From the NCBI RefSeq assembly GCF_000003855.2, contig NW_003101679.1, positions 1 through 64,000 on the forward strand: a stretch of DNA of 64,000 nucleotides, read 5' to 3'. The stretch comes from Blastomyces gilchristii SLH14081 (taxonomy: Eukaryota > Ascomycota > Eurotiomycetes > Onygenales > Ajellomycetaceae). Below are positions 48,105 through 60,036 of this stretch, one piece after another. A program made the translations under genes and the position numbers. How positions within the stretch are numbered: the first letter of the stretch is position 1; the number at the start of each line of letters is the position of its first letter. A model generated the notes under the pieces. It was not told where the DNA came from. It ran no database searches and saw nothing but the letters and a program-made list of their open reading frames with translations.

Positions 48105-48488
48105 TGTGGCGGGCTGCGCCCGATCAATCATATAGACTATTCCATTACACTCCACAGATTCCACGTACACTCCGATCCTCAGCCATTCTCGATCGCCGAT
48201 CCTCGGCCGCCACCCCGATCAATCATATAGACTATTCCGTTACACTCCACAGATTCCATGTACGCTCCGATCCTCGGCCATTCTCGATCGCCGATCCTCG
48301 GCCGCTACGAACGTGTGTATATTCTTCCGCCCCGAAGCTCCACCGCGTACGCCACCACATACGCGTATAAATACCCACCTCAATCACTGATTCTCGCACT
48401 TTCTCTTTCTTTCCTTCTTTAACGTTTTTATCTTTGTTATATAAGACCTATAATATTATACCGATCTATTCGGCGTAGGCCCCTTACA
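48105..48488 (+). repeat. gypsy-6 3' LTR, 384 bp, with internal duplication
   Basis: Starts TGTGGCGGGCTGCGCCCG and ends CCCCTTACA. It exceeds its 5' partner by exactly 95 bp. Confidence 0.92.
48120..48309 (+). repeat. 95-bp tandem duplication inside the gypsy-6 3' LTR
   Basis: Units 48120-48214 and 48215-48309 each start CCGATCAATCATATAGAC. They differ by a few transitions. The duplication is absent from the 5' LTR and all other family LTRs here. Confidence 0.9.
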
Positions 48489-49792
48489 GTTATCAAGATA
48501 AGTAGATACAAACTGATTAAGAAAATCTCAGAGTACTCAGTTGATATACTTCTGAAATATACTGAGAGTATTAGCTAATTCAAAAGATGTGACTACTCAT
48601 TCAAAGAGATTATATCATGTTCAGAATGCTATAAGTCACTCATCTTCTTCAGTGATATGAATTTTATGAAAAGTGATAATAATATCTAGCTTTGTAAAGC
48701 ATTGAGCTTGTCTGATATGAGCTAGAGTTTTATTGATAAGAGATAAGAGATAGTGATCTTTCTTAATTAATCTGTTCAGTTCTTAATAGTTCACACAGAA
48801 TCAGAGTCTCTTATCTAATTTGTTTATAAAGAGAATAGAAGCTGCAGTGAAAGAGTTACTAATATATATAAATTCTTTATTTAACAGATCATTGAGTGTC
48901 TTTCAAAGAAGAAGAAGTTCATCTCAGAACATGTTAAAAAGAAGATATCAAGATAATTCAGAATTCTTATTATTCTTCTTTTCTAACTTAATACTGTAAT
49001 CTATCTCTGAGTCTTATAAGAGACATAGATTTATAACATTATCTTGTCAGAAAATATCAAGATATTCATAATATTATTAAGAGAGTTTTATATGAGTGTC
49101 TATTATTGTAATATAGAATAACTTTTCTATAGCTTTTATAATATCAGTCAGACTGATAAAGTAGATTACTATATAATTCTACTATTAGTAATCTTATCAG
49201 CAATCTTATCAGTGACTTCTTTTTTAAATCATTTCATAAGCATTGACAGAGATCTGTGTCTGGTTTATAGTCATGTAAATATCATCTTTGTGAATTCTAT
49301 TATTATTAGAGAATAATAAGCTTATATTTTAAGTGTTTAATAAGATGTGTTATTTAGATAGTCAGACAAGTTCTAGTATAAGATTATAGTCAAGATTATC
49401 AACTTTATATATATAAGTATTATCATATTAATGTTCTTTAATATCTATGATTAGTTTTATTATGTAACAGATGCAAACATCTTTTAAGTCATTAAATTCT
49501 GTGAGAAGTCAGAGTTTTGATAAGAGAATATACTGAAGATTATAACATTTTACAACTGAAGATTTAATCATTGCATAGTGATATAGATTACTATCTATCA
49601 TGACTTTTATATTATACATGTTATTTATCACAGTAGATACAAGAATTGTATTCATTATTATTTTCTCTTCAAATTATTATTGTCTGATCTCTTCAAGCTT
49701 GTGCTTATGAATTTGAACAGAAGCTAATCTTTGCTCTGTTTTATCAGAGCATTGTCATAGTTATCTTCTGAATTCTGCTTCAATGTGACATG

Positions 49793-49959
49793 TGTGATTC
49801 AAAGGTTGCTTGAGCCAGCGTACGATTACAGGCGTACGCCGGCTTCTTATATATATTATACTAAATTAATTAGTGGCCGCTATGACCCCTTTACATTCGT
49901 AAGCATGTTCAGAAGTAGCTGTGTTATTATTCAGCAGTTGTACATTCTTCTGAATCACA
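49793..49959 (-). repeat. Gy-C copy 2, 3' LTR, 167 bp
   Basis: The plus strand starts TGTGATTCAAAGGTTGC and ends TCTGAATCACA. Confidence 0.9.
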
Positions 49960-50916
49960 TTCTGTCTCATCAGATTCAGTCACACTCATATAATCATGAT
50001 ATAATCTCTAGCTTCATGCAGATTAGCACACTACTAGTATTTGTAATTATACAGTCTATTTCTGATCTAGCTAGTGTTCTTCTTACATTGTTATAAAGAT
50101 ACTTTCACTATATTATATCACTTATTTACTAACTTTTTTCATTCTTCAATTATCTTCTTCATCATTATCATCATCAAACACTATTATCTTATTCAAGATT
50201 TCTGTCTCTTCTTATATTTAACATCTTCTATGTGTTCATCTATTACATTGTATGTGTTTCTGTTGATGACTCTCTGTTCTCATAAAAAGTGTCATTGTAT
50301 TGCTTATTTCAGGCAGTTTATTAGCAGTAAGTATAACATGTTATGAAATATAATCAGAACTTATTTTCTTCTAATAATTATCAGAATATATTATTATGAA
50401 AAACACATCTTCTTTATCTTCTTATACACTCTTAACTGTTTTTCTTCTCAGCAGGCTTCTGATCATATTTTCTGACACTATTTTACATAAATACAGATGC
50501 TGATATATTTGTTTTTATTTATGTAGAATCTTCACACATTGACAGATCTGTATCTGCTGATGATAGTGAACTTAATATTGAATCATTGATTAAGAACTTG
50601 AAGAACATAATAATGAAGAAATTATCTGTGTCATATGTAACTGAGTCTCTCATATTTCTTTCTACTCTCTCTGTTTCTTTCTCTGCTGCTCTCTCTCAAT
50701 CTTCTATACTTGTCTCTATGTCTGATTCTCCCGCTCTTACTATCTCTGTTTCTGTGACCTCTACTCTCACTACTTCTGCTCTCACTACTTCTGCTCTCTC
50801 TGTCTCTACTACTTCTACTGTCATCATCAGCTCTTCTCATTTTAAGAAGATATTATATAGACATAGTGAACTATGTTTCTCAGTACATACACTTTCATTC
50901 TTTTTATCAATCTCTA

Positions 50917-51226
50917 TGTGGCGGGCTGCGCCCGATCAATCATATAGACTATTTCATTACACTTCACAGATTTCAATCACTTCATTCTTGAATGCATACA
51001 CTCTGATTCTCAGCCATTCTTGATCACTAATTCTCAGCTGCTACTAACACATATAAATTCTTCTACCCCGAAGCTCCATCATGTACATCATCACATACAT
51101 GTATAAATATTCACTTTGATTGCTGATTCTCACACTTGCTCTTTCTTTTCCTTCTCTAATGTTTTTCTCTTTGTTATACAAGATCTATAAATATTATACT
51201 GATCTATTCAGCATAGATCTCTTATA
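50917..51226 (+). repeat. gypsy-7 5' LTR, 310 bp
   Basis: Starts TGTGGCGGGCTGCGCCCG and ends CTCTTATA. Confidence 0.9.
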
Positions 51227-51239
51227 CTAGAAAAACATT
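51158..51239 (+). other. gypsy-7 self-priming pair, 11 of 11 nt
   Basis: AATGTTTTTCT at 51158-51168 inside the LTR is the exact complement of AGAAAAACATT at 51229-51239, two bases after the LTR. No tRNA-type TGG primer site is present. This is the arrangement expected of Tf1/sushi-type self-priming. Confidence 0.7.
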
Positions 51240-51424
51240 CATTATCTTCTTATTAGAAACAATTATCCATGTATTATCTCCTCATTAGAAATAACTATTT
51301 ATCAAGAGATATTCAAACATGTAACAACATGTAAGAAAGGGAAACAATCAGTTAAAGCAGATATCAAGTTCTTAGATAGAAGCTTACTCATCAGTCACTC
51401 TGGCCTCATAATAAGATTTTATAA

Positions 51425-51534
51425 TTTTGACTGTTACGGCCGTTGCGGTTAGCGATCTCACTAGATCACGTGACTCATCACTATATTATGTTCTTGTAGA
51501 TAGATCTATCAATACAACCTTCAACTATTCTACA
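51425..51534 (+). repeat. copia 5' LTR, 110 bp
   Basis: Starts TTTTGACTGTTACGGCCG (ancestral start probably TGTTGAC) and ends ACTATTCTACA. From TGTTACGG onward, both LTRs are exactly 103 bp. Confidence 0.82.
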
Positions 51535-52631
51535 CAATATAGCCTGAATGACATGTTTTTCTTTTTTAGAATGTTACATCAACATTTTTGACAAGAGTAG
51601 TTCATCTTTTTTAAAAAGACTTTTACTTTTTATTAGAGATATTTCATTTTCTCTGAATTCATCAGTCAGTAGATTCATATACTTTTGACTTTTAAAAAGT
51701 GTGTTCTCTATTGTGAAGAATATCACTTTTTTTTTTTACATATCTAGAAGAAGCAGAGTCACCTTAACATGAGTGATACATCTGTTACTTCAGAGTTCAG
51801 CTCAAGACTCAGAATCACCTGCTCTACTAGACAACTTATTAATAGAATATTTACTCATTATGAGAAAGTTCCTGAGTTGTAAGTTGAGACTGATGTCAGT
51901 TTTCATCAGAGTATGAAATTTGATGATAAAAGGATAGAGAAGCTTCAGAACAAGAGAAAGCAGAGTCAATATTTATCTGCAGAATCTTTCAACTCAACAA
52001 ATTCTTCACTATCTCTCACCTCTGAAATGCTGACTTTTAATGATGATCTGAATCAATCTATCTATTGCACCACAGGTAATCTTATGAATCTCATGCAGAT
52101 GATGCTACAGAATCAAATAACTGCAGCTGAAATCACTTAAAATCTCACTACACCTGTTTCTGCACAAAGAGATACTATGAGAGTTGAGTTACAGAAATAT
52201 CAGAAGAAAGTCAAATATGCACTAGATATTAAATCAGTGATCATATTTAATGACTCTAATTATGAAGTCTGATGTGTTGATATGTTAGCTGATGCAGAAG
52301 TTATTAATGAAATTAACATTCTATCAAGAACTTAATAAGAATTTCCTTTTACACATCATATTGATTTCAAGAAGTGAAAGATTCATTCCAAGTCTCTATA
52401 TAGATGTTTGCTATCAAGTCTTGTTGAAAATGTTCAAATCATTATTGAAATCTTGAAAGCTGACAATGCTGTGACTCTGTGAAATAAGATCAATGTTGAA
52501 TATATGATATCACTGACTGAAGAACAAGTTAATATCTTCAAGAAATTGACAAAATTGTAAGTCAAGAATAGTGACTATCTTACTTTTCAGAGATGTTTTG
52601 ACTATCTTATTATCTATCACAAGAAGATCTG

Positions 52632-55151
52632 GTCTGGTCTCAACTGCAGTTTTTATTGATATAAAAGAAGCATTTGATCATGTTTCAAAGTCAAAGTTAA
52701 TTCAGACATTGAAGATGTTAAAACTGCCACTTTCTCTAATAAAATGAGTTAACTGTTTTATGTCTAAAAGAATTATACAACTTTTCTTTGATAAAATGAA
52801 ACAAGACAAGACTGAGATAAAAATAGAAGTACTGCAAGAATCTTCAATCTCACTCATTTTATTTGCAATATACACTGCATATCTATTCAAAAATAGAAAT
52901 ATGAGAATAGTGCAATCTCCAAGTTATGTGAATGATATTGGTCTAGTCTACAGCTCAAAAACTATTAAAGAGAATTTGAAAGTGATTGAAGAAGCTGCAA
53001 AGGAAATCTTTGTTAGAGCAGATATCAATCAAATTCAATTTAATATGAATAAAACTGAGTTAATTCATTTCTTTTCTAGATTCAATGAGAAAGAAGTATC
53101 TCTAACTCTGTTAAATAGAGAGATTAAATCCAGTGTAAATGTCAAATGACTAGGAGTATAGTTAAACTCCAAGTTGAATTTTAAATATCACATTCAATAA
53201 AGAACTGTCAAGACAGAAAGACTATTAAACAACATAATCAGACTATCAAATACAGAGAGAGGTCTATTCTTCCAGGCTATGAGACAGTTATATATAGCCT
53301 GTATTACATCAGTAGCTGATTATGAAGTTCAAGTTTGATGAAATAATTAAGAGAATTTCACTGAACTCTTTCAAAGTCTGCAAAACAGAGTCTTGAGAAG
53401 AATTCTGAGAGCATTTAAATCATCTTCTATTAAAGCAATGGAAATTGAAGCTTCAATTCCTTCTCCTGCTATTAGATTTGAAAAGGCCTGTATGAACTAT
53501 GCTCTGAGAGTTATAAAGATGAGTTCAAATCATATAATCAGAAAAAGAGTCTCTTCTTCATTTTTATCAATCAACTCTGGAAATGAACTGGATTGAAATA
53601 GATTTCTTGATTGAAATGAACATAATTATTCAAAGAAAATGCCTTCTCAACTGTACAGACTATGCTCTCTGATTAAAAATCAATTTTCTTCTTTAAATGT
53701 TAAAACAGTTGATCATGAGAAGTTATCTCTCTAGAGAGAAAAGCTTGAATCTCTTATAGACTTATAAATAAGTGAACTATCTAAAGAGAAAGAATATAAA
53801 CAGCATTTGAAGAGGATTTCTACAATCAACATAAAAGACTCTATTCTGATTTATTCAGATGACTCAAAAAATGAGAATTTGAATAGATTAGATGCAGACA
53901 TTGCTTATTCTGAAGATAATATCAATTTTATCTCAGATTTCTGAAATTTAGGCTGTGAATCTGAAGTCTTTGATGCTGAACTATTTACAATAGTGAAAGC
54001 TTTCAAACTCATTGAAATAAAATCTCATAAAAGAGGAAATAGTTTGAAAGAGATATAAATATTCTCTGATAATCAAGCTGCTTTAAAAAGACTTAGAAAT
54101 AGTCAGATTCATAATGATCAAATGAATCTTGAACTGATCTTAAACTCTGTTTTGAAGATTCAAAAGAGAAGAACATCAAAGCTAATAATTCATCTGCACT
54201 GAGTTCCTGCTCATATGAATATTCATGGCAATGAATTGACTGATTCAGCTGTAAAAAAGAGTGCAGAATTAAGCAGATCTATTCAAAAAATTGTGTCCTG
54301 GTCTTTTATAAAGAGAAAAATAAAAGAATCTTATTTAGATAAGTGAAATAAAAGCTGACAGAAACAAAAGAAGAGTGTACATTATTCAAGATTTGAAACA
54401 AAACTCAAGTGGAAATCTTGTTCAATTAAATGTAAAAAGAAAATATTCTCATCTATCATACAGCTGAAACTAGGACATGGCTATTTCAAATCTTATATAC
54501 AAAGATTTCATGATAGATTTGACTCAATAGAATGCTCATTCTGCAATGCAAATGAAAATCCTGAGCATATTATAATACACTGTGCATTATACAACAGTCT
54601 CAGAGTCAGATTGAAAGAGAAGTATAATCTAAATTAATTAAATATGAGATTCTTATTCTCAACTGAGACAGGAATTAAATACTTAATAGACTTTCTATCA
54701 GAAACTCAAGCAGCTACAAGAAAATGGCTAAATTCAGAAATATCTGAATATGAAGAGAAGGAAATCAATCAGATATAGTCTGTTAAAACAGCTATATACT
54801 ATCTTTTAATAATTTGTTTTGTTACAGTCTCTCTTTACTTTATCTTTTTCTTTCAATTCCTTTCTATCTATCTATTTAATGTGTCTATCTTTAAGACTGT
54901 GTTCTCTTTTCCTTTGTTCTGATATTGTCAAATGATTTCAAAGTATCAGAAGATGTTAAAACACTACAATTTGTAAACAGTTTTTGTATTCTGAGCTGAA
55001 ATTTTCTGATTTTACATATCTGAAATTGATGAATGTATAATAGTTAACTTTACAGATATAGCAAAAACCCTGAGAAGTAAAAGTTCTCAGGTAGATGTCA
55101 TAGTCTCTGACTGCATACATCTATAATTGAAGAATAATAATAATAATAATA
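52632..55151 (+). mobile_element. Third LINE: Tad1-like, 5'-truncated, 2520 bp
   Basis: A 13-bp TSD ACAAGAAGATCTG (52619-52631 and 55152-55164) is perfect. The element begins within the RT and ends with the stem-loop (about 55069-55091) and an (AAT)n tail. It is inserted in the copia Gag. It is the longest and best preserved LINE copy here, and its 3' UTR shows the uninterrupted site where gypsy-1 entered LINE-1. Confidence 0.92.
52640..54780 (+). pseudogene. Tad1-like LINE ORF2: RT, RNase H, CCHC
   Basis: The RT starts near motif A (FIDIKEAFDHVS, about 52656-52690) and continues in an open frame at 52760-53149, with SYVNDIGLVYS where the catalytic YVDD has become YVND (about 52922-52936). 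The WLGVW thumb motif follows with both Trp as stops (TGA, TAG). RRILRAFKSSSIKAMEIEAS is at 53393-53455. The RNase H (about 53840-54260) shows YSDDS, DAELF, SDNQAAL and GNELTDSA, keeping all four acidic residues. The knuckle CSFCNANENPEHIIIHC (CX2CX7HX4C) is at about 54535-54583. The loss of an RT Asp and scattered stops make it inactive. Confidence 0.85.
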
Positions 55152-57020
55152 ACAAGAAGATCTGTCAGAGCACTGAAGATGTATATTATAATCTTTTTCT
55201 CAACAATCTACAAGATTATCAAACACTGTTTGTCAAGACATGTTTGAATGAGTTTTTCTTCACTAGTCAGAGACTCATTGACAACATTGATATTAATGAT
55301 TTGATGAAGCAACTGATCAATCATATATTCAAGAAGATCATCACTGAGTGAAAAAAGCAGCCTCAGACTGATTCTGTGACTGTGAAAAAGAACAAGAACA
55401 AAGATGAGAATAAAAGCACATCTGTATGAAAGTGCACTCACTGCAGAAGACATGAACATACTGTTGACAGATGTTTCATCTTACACTCTGATAAAAAGAA
55501 AAAGAAGATGGACAAGAAGAATGATGATAAGAAGAAAGAGAAGAAGAATGACTTGATAAGTTCTCAATCAGAAGCAAATACAGCAATTACAAAGATTGAG
55601 TTCTATTTCTCTTTCACAGTCACCAGAAAATCATCCTCTAGATCTTGATATTTAAACACATGTGTAAGTCTGAATATGATGAGTGAGCTTCATTCTTTCT
55701 CAAATATCAAACCTTTTAATGATAACATCTCTGTCACTTCTGTTACTGAGAGAACTGGGTTTGTCAAGAAGATTGAAACTGTCATCTTAGAGATTGAGAA
55801 TGATGATGTTAACTTGCAGAATGTTCACTATATTTCTAATATTACAGTTAATCTGCTCTCATTTGCAAAGCTTGAAGATCAGGGATTTCAATTTATATTG
55901 TCTTTCACTATTTTCTCATTTTTCATTTACAGAGTCTCAAACAGTGTTATTTTTCATGCAGCTCAGATCACTCAGAACAACATATATAAGATTGATGAAT
56001 GAGAGTTCAATGAGAATTCTAATTATCTGAACAAGGCAGTCAACTATATTGCAATGTCTCATGAGTACAATTTTGACTGAAAAGTTGATTTTTCTATGCC
56101 TGCTGCTACTACTGTTAATAACATTGATTCTGCAGACATGAAAATGCAGACATCAAAGATATCAAAGACTCTTTTGAATTGATACTATGATCTCAGTCAC
56201 ATTCACACTGATGCTATAATTACTATGATCAAGGATTCTCATACTGAAGTCATAATTAAAGGTTCTAAGACTAAGTTCTTTTATGAGGAATATGTTAAGA
56301 CAGATATGATGTGAGATTATTTGAAAACACTGATATCTAGATCTATTTAACTCATTGAGAAGGTTCATATTGACCTTGCAGGCAGTAGATGTACATTGAA
56401 AGATCTCTCTGATCACCTCTTAGAGTCTCATCAGAGAATCAAATACTGAATGCTTATCATCTGTGATGTGACTCACTACTGTTGAGTATATTTTTTAAAG
56501 TTCAAGAATGAGACTGTTCAATACTTTGAGTTATGGCTCAGATTCATGAGTAATCTCAGATATACAGCCCCTGCTTTTCTACAGACTGATATTGATAGTG
56601 TGTTTCAATCCACACATATACACACAGTTATGAATTCATATGATATCAAATAAGAATTAACAACATCTCATTTGCCACATTAAGATAATGTTTTCAAACA
56701 TGAGATCCGCACTATCATGAGACAGGTTAGAGCTGCTCTTTTGAAAGATAATCTCTCTAAGAAGTTCTGAACAGATGTTCTAGAGACAGTGATTGTAATA
56801 ATTAATAATACTCTCATATTTACAGTTCTTTATAACTCAAAATTTTGATCCTCTACTGCAGAGACTTCTGTGATTCCAAGTTCACATAAGATTTCTTAAT
56901 GTACACTTACAAACATCTCACTAAATGTGAGACATGTTCACTGATTGAGTGCAGAGATTTTATTCACTTGCATGAATCTCAGAAGCCTGTGAATAAGCTT
57001 TCTTCACATGCTGATTTCTA

Positions 57021-57220
57021 NNNNNNNNNNNNNNNNNNNNNNNNNNNNNNNNNNNNNNNNNNNNNNNNNNNNNNNNNNNNNNNNNNNNNNNNNNNNNNNN
57101 NNNNNNNNNNNNNNNNNNNNNNNNNNNNNNNNNNNNNNNNNNNNNNNNNNNNNNNNNNNNNNNNNNNNNNNNNNNNNNNNNNNNNNNNNNNNNNNNNNNN
57201 NNNNNNNNNNNNNNNNNNNN
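57021..57220. other. Assembly gap, exactly 200 N
   Basis: A run of N between the copia integrase and RT. The round length suggests a scaffolding placeholder, not a measured size. Confidence 0.99.
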
Positions 57221-59020
57221 AGATGCTTCTGATATTGATGATCTGAATTCTATATGATTGCAGCCTGTGAAATCACTGACTACTTACACTTTGAGCTCTG
57301 TTACAGATAATCTCCCGAAGTTCTACAAGAATGCCACATCTCAGTCCGAGAGAATAGAAGATTATTGAAAGAAGTTCATGCAACATGAGATTATCAACCT
57401 GGAGAGACATAATACATCAAGTTTGATCTCTAGATCTGATATCTCAAGAAGTGAACTGATTGCTCTGAGCCATTGAGTGTTTCTTCAGAAAGATAGACTC
57501 ACAGACTCAAATGCTGATTCTGATGATATTCTTAGAAAATCACATTGAGTGATTTGTGATAACTGACTTAAGAAGAATTCTAGAGAAGAGATCTATACTT
57601 CTGTCATTACTAATACTGTCAATCATATTCTTTTTACAATAGCAGCACTACACAGTTGAACACTTCATTAAGTGAATATAGTGATAGTATATCTGCATGA
57701 GCACCTCACTAAGAAGATCTATATGAGATTACTCACTGAATTTGAGACAGGTTCACTGAAAACACTTATCTGCACAGTTGAGAATAGTCTATACAGTCTG
57801 AACTCTGCAGTGAAGATCTGATATGATTACTTAGCAGCTCTGCTGAGCAATCTTGAATTTACAGTCAGTGTCTATGATCTGACACTCTGATATCATATAT
57901 TCAGATGTCACCTCTATATGACAATCTATGTTGATGATCTTAACATCATATCTGAAGTGTCTGAGAATGCTGATTGACTAGTGAGTATACTCAGTGAGAA
58001 ATCGAAAGTTAAGAACCTATATTAACTGACTAAGTATTTGAGTATAGAAGTCAATTATTCAGACAAAGAAATTGATTTAATATATTATTAATATATCAAA
58101 TGTCTTGTTGAAGATTTCTATCTTGATGATACAGCTGTTATTAAAATATCAATGAAGAATGAATTCTGTATTGATAATTCCCCTGTATCAGAGAAAGAGG
58201 CTAGTTTCACAATTCAGTGATATTAACATGATGTGAGTTGCTTGTAATATCTTACAGTTAAAACATATTCTGATATCACTTATACTATCTCACTACTCAC
58301 TCAACAGAACATTGATTCAACATCTCAATATTGAAAGGCTCTGTTACATATTATACATTACTTGAAAGAGATCATGAATCTGGGCATTTTCTATGAATGC
58401 AGCCTGTATGAGAGGTTCATTTTCTCTGATTTCCCTGATGATTTCTATCTACCCTTCAGCTACTTGGATTCTGATTGAGCCAGTCCCTTGAATGATGATA
58501 GAAAATCAACATTCAGCTATATTTTGAAGCTTGCAGACAGCTTAATTTCATGATATTCAGTGAAGCAACCTTGTGTATCTCTAAGTTTCAATAAGACTGA
58601 ATATATGGCTCTTAGTGAGGCAGTTCATGAATCAACATGAATCTGAAATCTCATGATTGAGCTTGGCTTCATCACTGCATCTCTGATATGAATTCTCACT
58701 GATAATAAGAGTGTCATAGATTGTACAAAGATGGCAGTCATTACAGCCTGAAGTAAGCATATTGACACATGTTTTCATTTTTCGCATTGGCAGTTGAATC
58801 AGAGAGTCATTGATTTAGAATACATTTTCACTGCTCAGATAATGATGAATGAACTCACTAAACCTCTAGACACTGTGACATTTGCATGATTCATGATTTT
58901 ACTAGGCCTTACAGATGTAAAAATTAGAAATGTTTAATGTTACATTTGTATTTGATTTTGACAGACTATCTTGATGATTTGAGTGTTTTTGTATGTGATT
59001 CTTGTTATCTCGAGAGGAAG

Positions 59021-59923
59021 TATTAACTGTTACAGCTATTGCGGTTAGTGATTTCACTAGATCACGTGACTCATCACTATATTATGTTCTTGTAGATTTA
59101 TCTCAGTAAGCTCAGATGCTTCTCCAGATATTCATTGCTGTTTTAACACTGAATTGATGATTATGTCATGAGCTACTCACAAATAAGCAATACGCTAACC
59201 CAAATAGTAAAATCAGGTCATGTGAGTGATGATATCTTGCAAAGCGTCTGAGAAGAAACGGTTTCTGATTATTAGCAACATGGGAAGGATTTGCTCAGTA
59301 CTCTGAGTATGAAAGAGAATTTCAACTCAACTTCATAGATTCATCATTTCTGTATCACCTTGGAACCTTAGAATAACAATGTTCTCGCGATGTATCTGAT
59401 TTTTATATTCATATCTCAAGTTCTTAGAATAGAAGTATCACCTCAAAGTTGACTAGTGTGTTTTTGAACACAGGAATTTTGATTCAATTCCTCATACAAA
59501 AAAAAGCTCTTAGAAATTCTGAGATCAAAAAATATGATCATTTTCAAGAGTATATATCTATCTTAAATATAGATTTTTTTGAAATATTAAAGAAATATTT
59601 CTATTCTTCTTCTCTTTAGCTATAAGCTAAGGTGATTGTCAAATCTCAAAGATATGTGAATATATAGTAATAGAAAGTCAATTTAAAGAATCTGAAAAAT
59701 CCTTGTAAATCTCAGGAATCTCCATTGAAGATGAAATCATTTCTTCTCAGACCCTCTGGCGAGGATTGCTCTGAGCACATGACTTGTATCAAAAGTAGGT
59801 TAGTGTCATGCCGGATTAACTAGTTAATAATAATGCTGCAACCCGTTCAAACTGAGCCAGAGGTCTGAGCCCGCTGAGATAATTGTAGATAGATCTATCA
59901 ATACAACCTTTAACTATTCTACA
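59021..59923 (+). repeat. copia 3' LTR, 110 bp own length, split by a TIR element
   Basis: Pieces are 59021-59097 and 59891-59923. It starts TATTAACTGTTACAGC and ends ACTATTCTACA. Confidence 0.82.
59098..59882. mobile_element. Non-autonomous TIR element with 8-bp TSD, 785 bp
   Basis: Perfect 8-bp TSD TTGTAGAT at 59090-59097 and 59883-59890. The ends are TTATCTCAGTAAGCTCAG and, on the complement, TTATCTCAGCGGGCTCAG, an imperfect inverted repeat of about 20 bp. No reading frame or transposase motif is seen. The TSD length suggests hAT (or another 8-bp-TSD superfamily), but the ends are unrelated to the 500-bp MITE family. Confidence 0.85.
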
Positions 59924-60036
59924 TATAAAGAGAATATCAGTGAAAGACCTGAGAGTTCTGACACTCAGACATATGAGATATTTATATGATTATACTTTCT
60001 CAAGATTTCACAGATATCATACACTCAATGAATAAC

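Larger units (their letters stand above)
45819..48488 (+). mobile_element. gypsy-6: internally deleted, least mutated chromovirus, 2670 bp
   Basis: Perfect TSD GTTAT is at 45814-45818 and 48489-48493. The 5' LTR is 289 bp; the 3' LTR is 384 bp because of a 95-bp tandem duplication. The polypurine tract AAAAGAGGGGGCTAA is at 48090-48104. Against gypsy-2 it lacks about 2.9 kb from just after the protease start to the pol C-terminal region (junction about 47758), about 130 bp at about 47930 and about 165 bp covering the chromodomain at about 48025. It keeps far more CpG than every other copy, so it is the youngest or the least exposed to mutation. Confidence 0.92.
34472..49792 (-). pseudogene. 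gypsy-4 pol fragments
   Basis: On the minus strand, in element order: the Gag end and protease (about 49790-49380), RT start (about 49200-48494), RT end with the YLDD region disrupted by gypsy-6 insertion (45818 and below), RNase H (about 45100-45440), spacer, integrase (38275-38975) and chromodomain region (34480-34960). It is decayed throughout. A roughly 34-bp tandem duplication (CAGTTCAGAGAGAGAG) at about 44849-44895 is private to this copy. Confidence 0.75.
51769..58940 (+). pseudogene. copia gag-pol: Gag, PR, IN, RT, RH
   Basis: Gag starts at ATG 51769 (MSDTSVTSEF). It is cut by the LINE and resumes at 55165. Its knuckle CTHCRRHEHTVDRC is at about 55432-55475. The protease (about 55640-55680) has lost its DSG triplet. 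The integrase spans about 56150-56900, with HIDLAG, LQTD and following motifs. After the N gap come the RT, with intact IYVDDLNII at about 57922-57948, and the RNase H (about 58440-58900: LDSDWA, RKSTFSYIL, TEYMALSEAVHE). Stops interrupt several domains, but long stretches are readable, so decay is milder than in the chromoviruses. Confidence 0.85.
51425..59923 (+). mobile_element. Ty1/copia element, about 5.17 kb own length, split by a LINE and a TIR element
   Basis: LTRs are 110 bp: 51425-51534, and 59021-59923 once its insert is removed. TSD TATAA is at 51420-51424 and 59924-59928. The purine tract CGAGAGGAAG (59011-59020) directly precedes the 3' LTR. Domain order Gag, PR, IN, RT, RH is diagnostic for Ty1/copia. 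Inserts are a LINE (52632-55151) in Gag and a 785-bp TIR element (59098-59882) in the 3' LTR. A 200-bp N gap lies after the integrase. Confidence 0.9.

Noticed and set aside
48074..48370. 98-codon ORF in GC-rich DNA
   Set aside because: It lies in the gypsy-6 3' LTR and its 95-bp duplication. The peptide repeats because the LTR repeats.
55135..55151. AAT repeats (also 34129-34142 and 38239-38259) as an independent microsatellite or CRISPR-like repeat
   Set aside because: They are the 3' tails of LINE/SINE insertions. No spacer-repeat pattern or cas genes are present.
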